A stretch of DNA of 5,847 nt from an uncultured Eubacteriales bacterium (GTDB lineage: Bacteria; Bacillota; Clostridia; Oscillospirales; Acutalibacteraceae): positions 1-5,847 of the forward strand of contig CAKSYX010000051.1 of assembly GCA_934525065.1 (NCBI GenBank), written 5' to 3'. Below are positions 1-5,680 of the stretch, in pieces; the stretch's first letter is position 1; every line of letters starts with the position of its first letter. The notes below the pieces were generated by a model that did no database searches, was not told where the DNA came from, and worked only from the letters and a program-made list of their open reading frames with translations. Position numbers and translations under genes: made by a program.

Positions 1-12
1 AGGTTGTAAATG

Positions 13-60
13 TGTAAACCATGTGCTTGCACTACCTGTAAACTATGTTACTCTTGACAC
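13..60. repeat. Two imperfect 24-bp direct repeats, possible end of a mobile element
   Basis: TGTAAACCATGT (13-24) recurs as TGTAAACTATGT (37-48), 11 of 12 bases identical. Each copy is followed by a CTTGCAC or CTTGACAC tail, so the unit is about 24 bp. Iterated short repeats of this kind occur at the ends of some insertion sequences, the IS21 family for example, where the transposase binds several copies. The repeat stops at about 60-62, exactly where a truncated copy of the local hairpin repeat begins. No transposase is visible because the window starts here, so the mobile-element reading is inference. Confidence 0.4.
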
Positions 61-61
61 A

Positions 62-146
62 AGCGACCCCCCTACAATGCCGAGGCATATTTTTATGTTG
101 TGCAAACGGTAAGCGCATGGGCGGAACACAATCCGCCCCTACGAAG
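62..146 (-). repeat. Interspersed hairpin repeat, about 1.5 units, minus orientation
   Basis: Read on the minus strand, this has one complete unit and the start of a second. The complete hairpin is GGGCGGA (119-125) / TCCGCCC (132-138) with a 6-nt loop. Next on the minus strand come the conserved core TTTGCACAACATAAAAAT and the start of the next unit, GCCTCGGCAT followed by TGTAGGGGG (about 67-85). The unit length is 67 bp (144 to 77). The second hairpin keeps only its CCCCCC arm and is cut off at about 62. The same unit recurs at 217-268, 5538-5680 and 5694-5750. No coding function is seen; it resembles small REP/MITE-like palindromic elements. Confidence 0.7.
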
Positions 147-165
147 GTAGATGTTGGATGTTAGA

Positions 166-182
166 TTGCCGCAAAGCGGCAA
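166..182. repeat. Short perfect hairpin TTGCCGC-AAA-GCGGCAA
   Basis: A perfect 7-bp stem (166-172 with 176-182) encloses a 3-nt AAA loop. No T tract follows on either side, so it is not a convincing intrinsic terminator. It lies between two oppositely oriented copies of the interspersed repeat and is probably part of that repeat cluster. Confidence 0.5.
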
Positions 183-185
183 ATA

Positions 186-210
186 TCTATTATCCATTAT
201 CTATTATCTA
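186..210. repeat. 7-bp tandem repeat, about 3.5 copies
   Basis: TCTATTA (186-192), TCCATTA (193-199), TCTATTA (200-206) and TCTA (207-210) form a short AT-rich tandem array. Copy 2 differs from the others by one base. It lies about 70 bp upstream of the operon's -35 element. It may vary in copy number between strains by slippage; no regulatory role is visible. Confidence 0.6.
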
Positions 211-216
211 AGAAGC

Positions 217-268
217 GTTGCCGTTTGCACAGCGTAAAAACAAAACGCATCTGAAATCCAACATCCAT
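217..268 (+). repeat. Partial interspersed repeat copy, plus orientation, without its hairpin
   Basis: GTTGCCGTTTGCACAGCGTA (217-236), then AAAACAAAACGCATCTGAAATCC, matches the downstream half of the unit at 5642-5690, which reads TTGCCGTTTGCACCGCATA, then AAAATAAACACATCTAAAATC. The GC-rich hairpin half is absent here and is replaced by the GCCGC hairpin and heptamers just upstream. The copy ends about 12 bp before the operon's -35 box. Confidence 0.6.
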
Positions 269-280
269 CGTCTATAACCC

Positions 281-309
281 TTGACAAATGAATAAAAACC
301 GATTATAAT
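281..309 (+). promoter_or_regulatory. Consensus sigma-A promoter of the marR-ABC operon
   Basis: TTGACA (281-286) and TATAAT (304-309) are both perfect matches to the housekeeping consensus, with an ideal 17-bp spacer. Transcription should start at about 316-317, giving a leader of about 54 nt before the regulator's ATG. A promoter this strong in front of an efflux operon makes sense if it is normally held down by a repressor, and an operator begins right at the predicted start site. Confidence 0.9.
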
Positions 310-317
310 ACACAAAA

Positions 318-333
318 TGTTAGCAGGCTAACA
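318..333. promoter_or_regulatory. Primary MarR/SlyA-type operator
   Basis: TGTTAGC-AG-GCTAACA is a perfect 7-bp inverted repeat with a 2-nt centre. Its core TTAGCAGGCTAA (320-331) differs at a single base from TTAGCAAGCTAA, the published consensus for SlyA, a MarR-family protein. It begins at the predicted transcription start, 8 bp past the -10 box, so a bound dimer would block RNA polymerase. The gene next door encodes a MarR-family protein, so autorepression is the natural reading; binding itself is inferred. Confidence 0.85.
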
Positions 334-348
334 ATTAGCTTCCTAACA
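333..348. promoter_or_regulatory. Secondary, weaker MarR-type half-operator pair
   Basis: AATTAGCTTCCTAACA matches the upstream operator at 11 of 16 positions, keeping both TTAGC and CTAACA half-sites. The outer TTAG/CTAA pairing (335-338 with 343-346) is intact. Its centre is 15 bp from that of the first site and the two share position 333. This suggests two regulator dimers on offset faces of the helix, with the second site of lower affinity. Confidence 0.6.
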
Positions 349-370
349 AATAAAACACGGAGGATAGCCA

Positions 371-829
371 ATGGAAAAAAATAAATACATTTTCTTTGAA
401 ATGAACCGCTGTGCCCGGCTTATCAAACGGCATATTGACAACGATCCGCAAACGGCCTGCAAAAACGTTGAAAGGCTCACCGGTGCTCACGGCTGGATGA
501 TAGGCTTTCTTTATCATAACCGCGGCAGGAATATTTTTCAGCGCGACCTTGAAAAGGAATGTAACATCCGCCGCTCCAGCGCAACCCAGATGCTTCAGCG
601 GATGGAAAAGAACGGCATGATACGCCGCGAGGGCGTTGACTTTGACGCAAGGCTCAAAAGAATCGTTCTCACCGACCGCGCCGTTCAGCTTCAGGAGCAG
701 ATTGAAAGCCGCTTTGCCGAGCTTGAAGAACAGCTCAAGGAGGGAATAAGCGAAGAAGAGCTTCAAACGTTCTTCACGGTGCTTTCAAAAATCAGGAAAA
801 ATATCGGAGAGGAGGAAAACAATGATTAA
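371..829 (+). CDS. MarR-family winged-helix transcriptional regulator
   Basis: The 152-residue protein has the usual MarR length. A helical N-terminal segment (residues 1-50) and a C-terminal helix pair (about 104-145) would make the dimer interface. Between them lies a winged helix-turn-helix: the recognition helix is about 68-82 (RSSATQMLQRMEKNG), and the wing carries DARLKRIVLT (92-101), a full match to the family's D-x-R-x-x-x-[VI]-x-L-T signature. The ATG at 371 has GGAGG at 359-363, 7 nt away. The gene is first in an operon with two ABC exporter genes and overlaps the next by 8 nt. Tandem palindromes at its own start site imply autorepression relieved by a ligand, probably a transported compound. 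SatR-SatAB of Streptococcus suis is a known MarR-plus-heterodimeric-exporter precedent. Cysteines 14, 30 and 64 could in principle sense oxidants, which is speculative. The family is certain; the ligand is unknown. Confidence 0.93.
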   Translation: MEKNKYIFFEMNRCARLIKRHIDNDPQTACKNVERLTGAHGWMIGFLYHNRGRNIFQRDLEKECNIRRSSATQMLQRMEKNGMIRREGVDFDARLKRIVLTDRAVQLQEQIESRFAELEEQLKEGISEEELQTFFTVLSKIRKNIGEEENND

Positions 830-2567
830 AAAACTCTCAAAATCAATCCGGGAATATAAAAAAACCTCGCTGCTGACGCCGTTTTTTGTTGCGCTTGAGG
901 TCGTTATGGAGGTTATTATTCCCTATTACATGGGCAAAATGCTTGACTACGGCGTAAATCTCAAGGATATGAACTACATTGTAAAAACCGGCGCAATGCT
1001 CGCGGTCTTTTGCGTAATGTCGCTCGTTTTCGGTACCCTTGCCGGAAAATACGCCGCCTACGCTTCGGCAGGCTTTTCAAAAAACCTGCGCCGCGATATG
1101 TTCCATAACGTTCAGTCGTTCTCGTTTTCAAACATTGACAAGTTTTCTGTTTCAAGCCTTGTCACAAGGCTCACGACGGACGTTACGAACCTTCAGAACG
1201 CATACCAGATGATCATTCGTATTGCGGTACGTTCGCCGCTGATGATCGTTTTTTCACTTATCATGGCAATAAGGGTCAGCGCAAGGCTTTCGCTCATTTT
1301 CCTTGCGGTTCTGCCGTTGCTTGCGCTCGGACTTTATTTCATCGTTACCCATGCACACCCGATTTTCAAGCGCGTTTTCAAAACCTATGACAAGCTCAAC
1401 AACATCGTTTCGGAAAACCTCCACGGAATCCGCGTTGTTAAGGCCTTCGTTCGCGAGGAGCACGAAAAGGAAAAGTTCAATTCCGTTTCCGACAGCATTT
1501 ATTCCGACTTTGTTTCGGCGGAAAAGCTGCTTGCCTTCAACGCTCCGCTCATGCAGACGGCGGCCTATTCAACAATGCTCCTCATCTCCTGGTTCGGCGC
1601 AAAGCTGATTGTCTCAACCGGAAACGTTCCCGAAGCGGGGCTTACCACCGGCGGACTTGTTATTCTCATCACCTATGCCATGCAGATTCTTATGAATCTT
1701 ATGATGCTTTCAATGATCTTTGTCATGCTCACCATGTCGCGCTCCTCGGCCGAGCGTATTTCCGAGGTTCTTTCGCAGGAAAGCAGCCTCAAGAATCCGG
1801 AGCACCCGGTCATGGAGGTCAGGGATGGCTCGGTCGAATTCAAAAACGTCGGCTTCAGCTATAAAAATGACGAAAACAAGCTTTGCCTGAAAAATGCCTC
1901 GTTCAAAATTGAATCAGGCGAAACGGTCGGAATAATCGGTTCGACCGGCTCTTCAAAATCAACGCTCGTTCAGCTCATTGCAAGGCTCTATGACGTCACA
2001 ACCGGTTCGGTCAGCGTCGGCGGAGTCGATGTCCGCGATTACGACCTTGACACACTGCGCGAAAAGGTTGCAATGGTGCTTCAAAAGAATGTCCTTTTCT
2101 CAGGTACAATCAAAGATAATCTTCGCTGGGGCAATCCGAATGCAACGGAAGATGAGATGAGGGAGGCCTGCGTTCTGGCTCAGGCCGATTCCTTCATTCA
2201 AACGTTTGAGGATGGGTACGACACCTATATTGAGCAGGGCGGAACGAACGTCTCCGGCGGGCAAAAGCAGCGCCTTTGCATTGCGCGGTCACTGCTCAAA
2301 AAGCCGAAAATTCTTGTTCTTGACGACTCGACCAGCGCGGTTGACACTCAGACCGATGCCCTCATCCGCAAGGGCTTTGCATCATATATTCCGGAAACCA
2401 CAAAAATCATCATCGCCCAGCGCATTTCCTCGGTTGAGCACGCCGACAAGATAATCGTTCTTGACAACGGCGAAATTGAGAACATCGGCACCCATGAGGA
2501 GCTTTTGGGCAAAGACCCTATCTACACCGAGGTCTATAACTCTCAAACGAAGGGAGGAAAAGAATAA
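822..2567 (+). CDS. ABC exporter half-transporter with degenerate ATP site (subunit 1 of heterodimer)
   Basis: At 581 residues this is a full half-transporter: six membrane segments (roughly 19-37, 52-74, 130-151, 155-177, 241-264, 272-304), then a nucleotide-binding domain from about 335. The motifs are unusual. Walker A is GSTGSSKST (373-381), with Ser378 where the conserved Gly before the Lys is expected. The Q-loop is Q421 and the signature VSGGQ (477-481) is intact. Walker B ends in D501-D502, with Asp in place of the catalytic Glu. The switch histidine is replaced by Q533. This is the pattern of the degenerate subunit in heterodimeric type IV exporters such as TM287/288 and LmrCD. Its intact signature completes the active site of its partner. 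The ATG at 822 overlaps the regulator's end; GGAGG at 811-815 sits 6 nt upstream. It is predicted to export a drug-like or toxic compound through the cytoplasmic membrane; the substrate is not readable. Confidence 0.93.
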   Translation: MIKKLSKSIREYKKTSLLTPFFVALEVVMEVIIPYYMGKMLDYGVNLKDMNYIVKTGAMLAVFCVMSLVFGTLAGKYAAYASAGFSKNLRRDMFHNVQSFSFSNIDKFSVSSLVTRLTTDVTNLQNAYQMIIRIAVRSPLMIVFSLIMAIRVSARLSLIFLAVLPLLALGLYFIVTHAHPIFKRVFKTYDKLNNIVSENLHGIRVVKAFVREEHEKEKFNSVSDSIYSDFVSAEKLLAFNAPLMQTAAYSTMLLISWFGAKLIVSTGNVPEAGLTTGGLVILITYAMQILMNLMMLSMIFVMLTMSRSSAERISEVLSQESSLKNPEHPVMEVRDGSVEFKNVGFSYKNDENKLCLKNASFKIESGETVGIIGSTGSSKSTLVQLIARLYDVTTGSVSVGGVDVRDYDLDTLREKVAMVLQKNVLFSGTIKDNLRWGNPNATEDEMREACVLAQADSFIQTFEDGYDTYIEQGGTNVSGGQKQRLCIARSLLKKPKILVLDDSTSAVDTQTDALIRKGFASYIPETTKIIIAQRISSVEHADKIIVLDNGEIENIGTHEELLGKDPIYTEVYNSQTKGGKE

Positions 2568-4501
2568 TGGCAGAAGAAAAAGTTTCAAGAGTTCCGGCAG
2601 GTCCCGGCGGCAGGCACATGAATATGCGCGGTATACCGAAGCAAAAGGTCAAAAAGGGCACGGCGAAGCGGCTTTTTGCCTATATTCTCAAGGGCAATAA
2701 GCTCAAGCTTCTTGCGGTAATGGTTTGCATAGGCATTTCCGCCGCGGCGAGTGTTTCTTCGTCGCTGTTCCTCAAGACGCTCATCGGCGATTACATTGAA
2801 CCGCTGCTCTCCGCTCAGGAAAAGAATTTTGCTCCGCTTTTCGGTGCAATTGTCAAAATGGCTTGCATCTATCTTGCCGGCATAATTGCCGTGTATCTCC
2901 AGAACAGAATCATGGCTGTTGTTTCGCAGGGCGTGCTCAAAACCGTCAGGGATGATATGTTTGCCCATATGCAGACGCTGCCGATAAAATATTTCGACAC
3001 CCACACCCACGGCGATGTCATGAGCCGATACACAAACGACACGGACACGCTCAGGCAGATGATCTCTCAAACAATCCCGCAGGTGATGTCCTCGTTCGTC
3101 ACGGTCGTTGCCGTCTTTTCCGCAATGTGTGCACTCAGCTGGCATCTGACGGTGTATGTTGTCATAAGCATTACACTTATGATGCTCATAACCGGCCAGG
3201 TTGCAAAGCGCAGCGGAAAGTTCTTTGTCAAGCAGCAGCGTTCGCTCGGCGATGTCAACGGCTATATTGAAGAGATGATAAACGGACAGAAGGTTATCAA
3301 GGTCTTTTGCCACGAAGAGAAAACAAAAGAGGACTTTGACAGAAAGAACGACGAGCTTTTTGAAAATGCCTACCACGCAAACAAGTTCGCCAACATTATC
3401 GGTCCTGTCAACAACAACCTCGGCCATTTGCAGTATGTTCTTGTTGCCGTGCTCGGCGGTCTGCTTTCCGTCAACGGAATCGGCGGCCTGACGTTTGCCT
3501 CGGTTGCATCCTTTATGCAGCTTTCAAAGAGCTTTGTTATGCCGATAAACCAGCTTTCTCAGCAGCTCAACTCGGTCGTTATGGCTCTCGCCGGCGCAGA
3601 AAGAATTTTTGACCTCTTTGACGAAAAGTCGGAGGCCGATGAGGGCTATGTTACCCTTGTCAACGCCGAAAAGGACGAAAACGGAAATCTCAGAGAAGCC
3701 GAAAAAAGAACCGGCCTCTGGGCGTGGAAGCACCCGCATGAGGACGGCAGTGTGACCTATACCGAGCTGCGCGGAGAGGTCAGATTCTATGACGTTGATT
3801 TCGGCTATACGCCTGAAAAGGACGTTCTTCACGGAATCACCCTTTACGCCGAGCCGGGTCAGAAGGTTGCGTTCGTTGGCGCAACGGGTGCAGGCAAAAC
3901 GACCATCACCAACCTCATCAACCGCTTTTATGACATTGCTGACGGAAAAATCCGCTATGACGGAATCAACATCAACAAAATTAAAAAGAGCGATCTGCGC
4001 CGTTCACTCGGAATCGTTTTGCAGGACACGAACCTTTTCACCGGAACTGTTATGGAAAACATTCGCTACGGCAACCTCTCTGCAACCGACGAGCAGGTCT
4101 ATAAGGCGGCAAAGCTTGCGAACGCGGACGGCTTCATCAGGCGTCTGCCGGACGGCTACAACACCATGCTTTCCGCCAACGGAGCGAACCTTTCGCAGGG
4201 ACAGCGGCAGCTGCTTTCAATTGCAAGAGCGGCCGTTGCCGACCCGCCGGTAATGATTCTTGACGAGGCAACCTCCTCGATCGACACCAGAACCGAGGCT
4301 CTGGTTCAAAGCGGAATGGATGCGCTGATGCGCGGCAGAACAGTCTTTGTGATTGCGCACAGGCTTTCAACCGTTCAGAACTCGGATGTTATCATGGTTC
4401 TTGACCACGGCAGAATTATCGAGCGCGGCAGCCATGAAAAGCTCATCGCAGAAAAAGGCGTTTACTGCAAACTTTACACCGGCGCATTTGAGCTTGAATA
4501 A
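2567..4501 (+). CDS. ABC exporter half-transporter with catalytic ATP site (subunit 2 of heterodimer)
   Basis: The 644-residue protein opens with a basic, Gly-rich cytoplasmic tail of about 40 residues (PAGPGGRH at 10-17). The six membrane segments are roughly 47-70, 92-113, 171-193, 194-213, 284-305 and 307-330. The nucleotide-binding domain starts at about 403: Walker A GATGAGKTT (438-446), Q-loop Q486, Walker B VMILDE with catalytic E567, and switch H598 are all canonical. The signature is LSQGQ (542-546), with Gln in place of the first Gly. Its Walker motifs therefore pair with the VSGGQ of subunit 1 in the working ATP site, and its own weak signature faces the degenerate site. The linker between membrane and ATPase domains is about 33 residues longer than in subunit 1 and contains WAWKHPH (385-391). 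The start ATG shares its A with the previous gene's TAA (TAATG), with GGGAGG at 2552-2557, which points to coupled 1:1 synthesis. Heterodimer assignment is inference from motifs and operon. Confidence 0.94.
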   Translation: MAEEKVSRVPAGPGGRHMNMRGIPKQKVKKGTAKRLFAYILKGNKLKLLAVMVCIGISAAASVSSSLFLKTLIGDYIEPLLSAQEKNFAPLFGAIVKMACIYLAGIIAVYLQNRIMAVVSQGVLKTVRDDMFAHMQTLPIKYFDTHTHGDVMSRYTNDTDTLRQMISQTIPQVMSSFVTVVAVFSAMCALSWHLTVYVVISITLMMLITGQVAKRSGKFFVKQQRSLGDVNGYIEEMINGQKVIKVFCHEEKTKEDFDRKNDELFENAYHANKFANIIGPVNNNLGHLQYVLVAVLGGLLSVNGIGGLTFASVASFMQLSKSFVMPINQLSQQLNSVVMALAGAERIFDLFDEKSEADEGYVTLVNAEKDENGNLREAEKRTGLWAWKHPHEDGSVTYTELRGEVRFYDVDFGYTPEKDVLHGITLYAEPGQKVAFVGATGAGKTTITNLINRFYDIADGKIRYDGININKIKKSDLRRSLGIVLQDTNLFTGTVMENIRYGNLSATDEQVYKAAKLANADGFIRRLPDGYNTMLSANGANLSQGQRQLLSIARAAVADPPVMILDEATSSIDTRTEALVQSGMDALMRGRTVFVIAHRLSTVQNSDVIMVLDHGRIIERGSHEKLIAEKGVYCKLYTGAFELE

Positions 4502-4534
4502 AAAAGCGGCCGTGCTTTGCGCAGACCAAAGAGC

Positions 4535-4580
4535 AAAATTAAAAGGGGCTGTCCTCAGTGTGACAGTCCCCTTTAATTTT
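4535..4580. terminator. Bidirectional intrinsic terminator between convergent genes
   Basis: The left arm 4535-4553 (AAAATTAAAAGGGGCTGTC) pairs with the right arm 4562-4580 (GACAGTCCCCTTTAATTTT) around an 8-nt loop. The stem has a GC-rich core, CTGTC/GACAG and GGGG/CCCC, with T4567 bulged and one A unpaired in the A tract. A-rich and T-rich flanks give a U tract on either strand. It lies 33 nt after the transporter stop and 29 nt past the stop of the minus-strand lipoprotein gene, so it can end both transcripts. Confidence 0.88.
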
Positions 4581-4606
4581 ATGTGTTCGTCGCATGTGTT
4601 CGTCGC
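4581..4606. repeat. Perfect 13-bp tandem duplication
   Basis: ATGTGTTCGTCGC occurs twice back to back (4581-4593 and 4594-4606), between the terminator's right arm and the stop codon of the lipoprotein gene at 4610-4612. It is non-coding and looks like a recent slippage duplication. Confidence 0.85.
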
Positions 4607-4609
4607 TTC

Positions 4610-5395
4610 TCAGCTTACCCATGCGCCGTCATAGCTGATTTTCCATTCGCCTCCATTGAGCTTTGCCGTGCATTTTTCATAGCCGTAACCACAGAGACTT
4701 CCGGCAAGAAGCGAAAGCGAAAAGCTGTTTTTGCTTTTGCCGCTTTTGACTGAGATTATCAGACCGTCTTTAAATTCGCCGTCCTTGAGCCTGCCGCTTT
4801 CGGAAAGCTCTTCATAGCTGCTTCTTATGAGGTCGGCTTCGGTCTGCGAGTAAATGTAGTTGCGCAAAACGTATTCAAGGGCGTTTTTTTCTGCGTTTGA
4901 AAGGCTCGAAAGCTCCGTAAGGTCGAGTGCAACGATTTCAAGCTTTTCCTTGTAAAAATCCTTGCCTTCACGCTCTTCAAAAATGTGCTTTACCGCTTCG
5001 GAATAGAGAGAAATTTTGTCATCCTCTTCCGCTGTGATTTTGATCGTATCGGCGTTTGCGATTCTTGCCGGGTACGTTTCAAGAATATTTCCGTCAAAGG
5101 CAATTTGAATTTTCATTCCGGGTCGAAGAGCGGTTCCGTCAAGAGCTTTTCCGTCCTTTGAAACCGATGTTTTTTTGTCAACGTTCAGGAAGTAAAGTCC
5201 GCTGTCTGAGGTAACAAGCAATTCGCCGTCCTTTGCGGAAATTATTTGTGCGATTTGTGCGGCGATTATGTTTTCGTTTGTGTCTGTGGGTTCATTTTCG
5301 GCGGCCGCGCTCTTTGTGCAGCCGATAAAAGTCGAAACGGCGACTGCAAAAAGGCAGATGACTGCCAAGAGAGAAACAAGCTTTTTGTTTTTCAT
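4610..5395 (-). CDS. Secreted lipoprotein of unknown function, possible YobA/DUF3221-like domain
   Basis: The 261-residue protein starts with a type II signal peptide: MKNKK, a hydrophobic stretch (6-22) and a lipobox FIGC with C26 as the predicted lipid-modified cysteine. Phe at -3 is slightly atypical. Residues 27-42 are a low-complexity Ala/Asn/Glu/Thr tether. Residues 52-122 look like a small beta-barrel; GMKIQIAFDGNILETYPARI (93-112) recalls the 'G-x-x-V-x-V-x-x-x-G-x-x-x-x-S-Y-P' pattern of YobA/DUF3221-like proteins. The second half (about 128-261) has helices, then strands ending in YGYEKCTAKLNGGEWKISYD; C235 and C242 could form a disulfide. I recognise this only as a type seen in Firmicute extracellular proteins and assign no function. 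AGGAGG (5403-5408 on the minus strand) is 7 nt before the ATG. It converges on the ABC operon, so it is a separate transcription unit. No good promoter is visible; the best -10 is TATAAA at 5428-5433 with a poor -35. Confidence 0.88.
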   Translation of the reverse strand: MKNKKLVSLLAVICLFAVAVSTFIGCTKSAAAENEPTDTNENIIAAQIAQIISAKDGELLVTSDSGLYFLNVDKKTSVSKDGKALDGTALRPGMKIQIAFDGNILETYPARIANADTIKITAEEDDKISLYSEAVKHIFEEREGKDFYKEKLEIVALDLTELSSLSNAEKNALEYVLRNYIYSQTEADLIRSSYEELSESGRLKDGEFKDGLIISVKSGKSKNSFSLSLLAGSLCGYGYEKCTAKLNGGEWKISYDGAWVS

Positions 5396-5537
5396 ATTGG
5401 TTCCTCCTTACAGGAAAGTATTTTTTATTTATAAGCGCTTCGTAAGATTAGATAATTTTAGAGGGCAAAGTGTTGCAGAAGTTTTCAAAAAATTTCCGTT
5501 GTTGCAGTGTTTGTTTGTGGGTAAAACACAGGCGCTT
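5396..5537. other. Upstream region of the lipoprotein gene, no gene seen
   Basis: The part next to the gene holds the minus-strand ribosome binding site (5403-5408) and a weak minus-strand TATAAA (5428-5433). The palindrome AAGCGCTT (5433-5440) overlaps the upstream edge of that -10 candidate and could be an operator, but eight bases are too few to claim it. Farther out, 5461-5537 is AT-rich sequence; its last 30 bases look like a decayed copy of the adjacent repeat core. Confidence 0.4.
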
Positions 5538-5680
5538 CATCGTACGGGCGGGCACAGGTCCCGCCCATGAACCTCATTGTTTGCACCGCATAAAAATAAA
5601 CCTCGGCATCGTACGGGCGGGGCATGACCCGCCCATGAAGCCTTGCCGTTTGCACCGCATAAAAATAAACACATCTAAAA
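5538..5680 (+). repeat. Two tandem units of the interspersed hairpin repeat, plus orientation, period 69 bp
   Basis: Unit 1 starts at 5538 and unit 2 at 5607, both with CATCGTACGGGCGGG. Each has a perfect 7-bp hairpin GGGCGGG/CCCGCCC: 5546-5552 with 5560-5566 (7-nt loop), and 5615-5621 with 5628-5634 (6-nt loop). Each is then followed by a spacer and the identical core GTTTGCACCGCATAAAAATA (5579-5598 and 5648-5667). The loops and the spacers after the hairpins differ while stems and core are kept, which suggests the paired structure matters. Because 69 is a multiple of three, spurious repetitive reading frames run through it. Confidence 0.85.

Larger units (their letters stand above)
150..265. 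repeat. Perfect 10-bp inverted repeat bracketing a 96-bp segment
   Basis: GATGTTGGAT (150-159) is the exact reverse complement of ATCCAACATC (256-265). The pair encloses the GCCGC hairpin, the heptamer repeats and a partial copy of the interspersed repeat. Each arm sits at the outer edge of an interspersed-repeat copy pointing the other way, so the pair probably arises from two copies placed head to head. Confidence 0.55.

Noticed and set aside
54..82. TTGACA at 54-59 as a promoter -35
   Set aside because: No -10-like hexamer lies 16-18 bp downstream, where the sequence is GC-rich repeat; the match looks fortuitous.
166..182. Intrinsic terminator at the GCCGC hairpin
   Set aside because: There is no T tract after the stem on either strand, and no upstream gene in the window needs ending there.
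335..766. 143-codon minus-strand open frame opposite the MarR gene
   Set aside because: It lies antisense to a gene with clear family motifs, shows no recognisable domain, and its start is not needed to explain anything; it is a shadow frame.
2585..3427. 280-codon minus-strand open frame opposite the second ABC gene
   Set aside because: It is long but antisense to a conserved membrane domain, is rich in His/Arg/Cys as shadow frames often are, and has no domain I recognise.
5538..5680. CRISPR array, suggested by regularly spaced palindromic repeats
   Set aside because: Only two tandem units are present, and most of the 69-bp unit is conserved, so there are no unique spacers of uniform length between short repeats. 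No cas gene is present.
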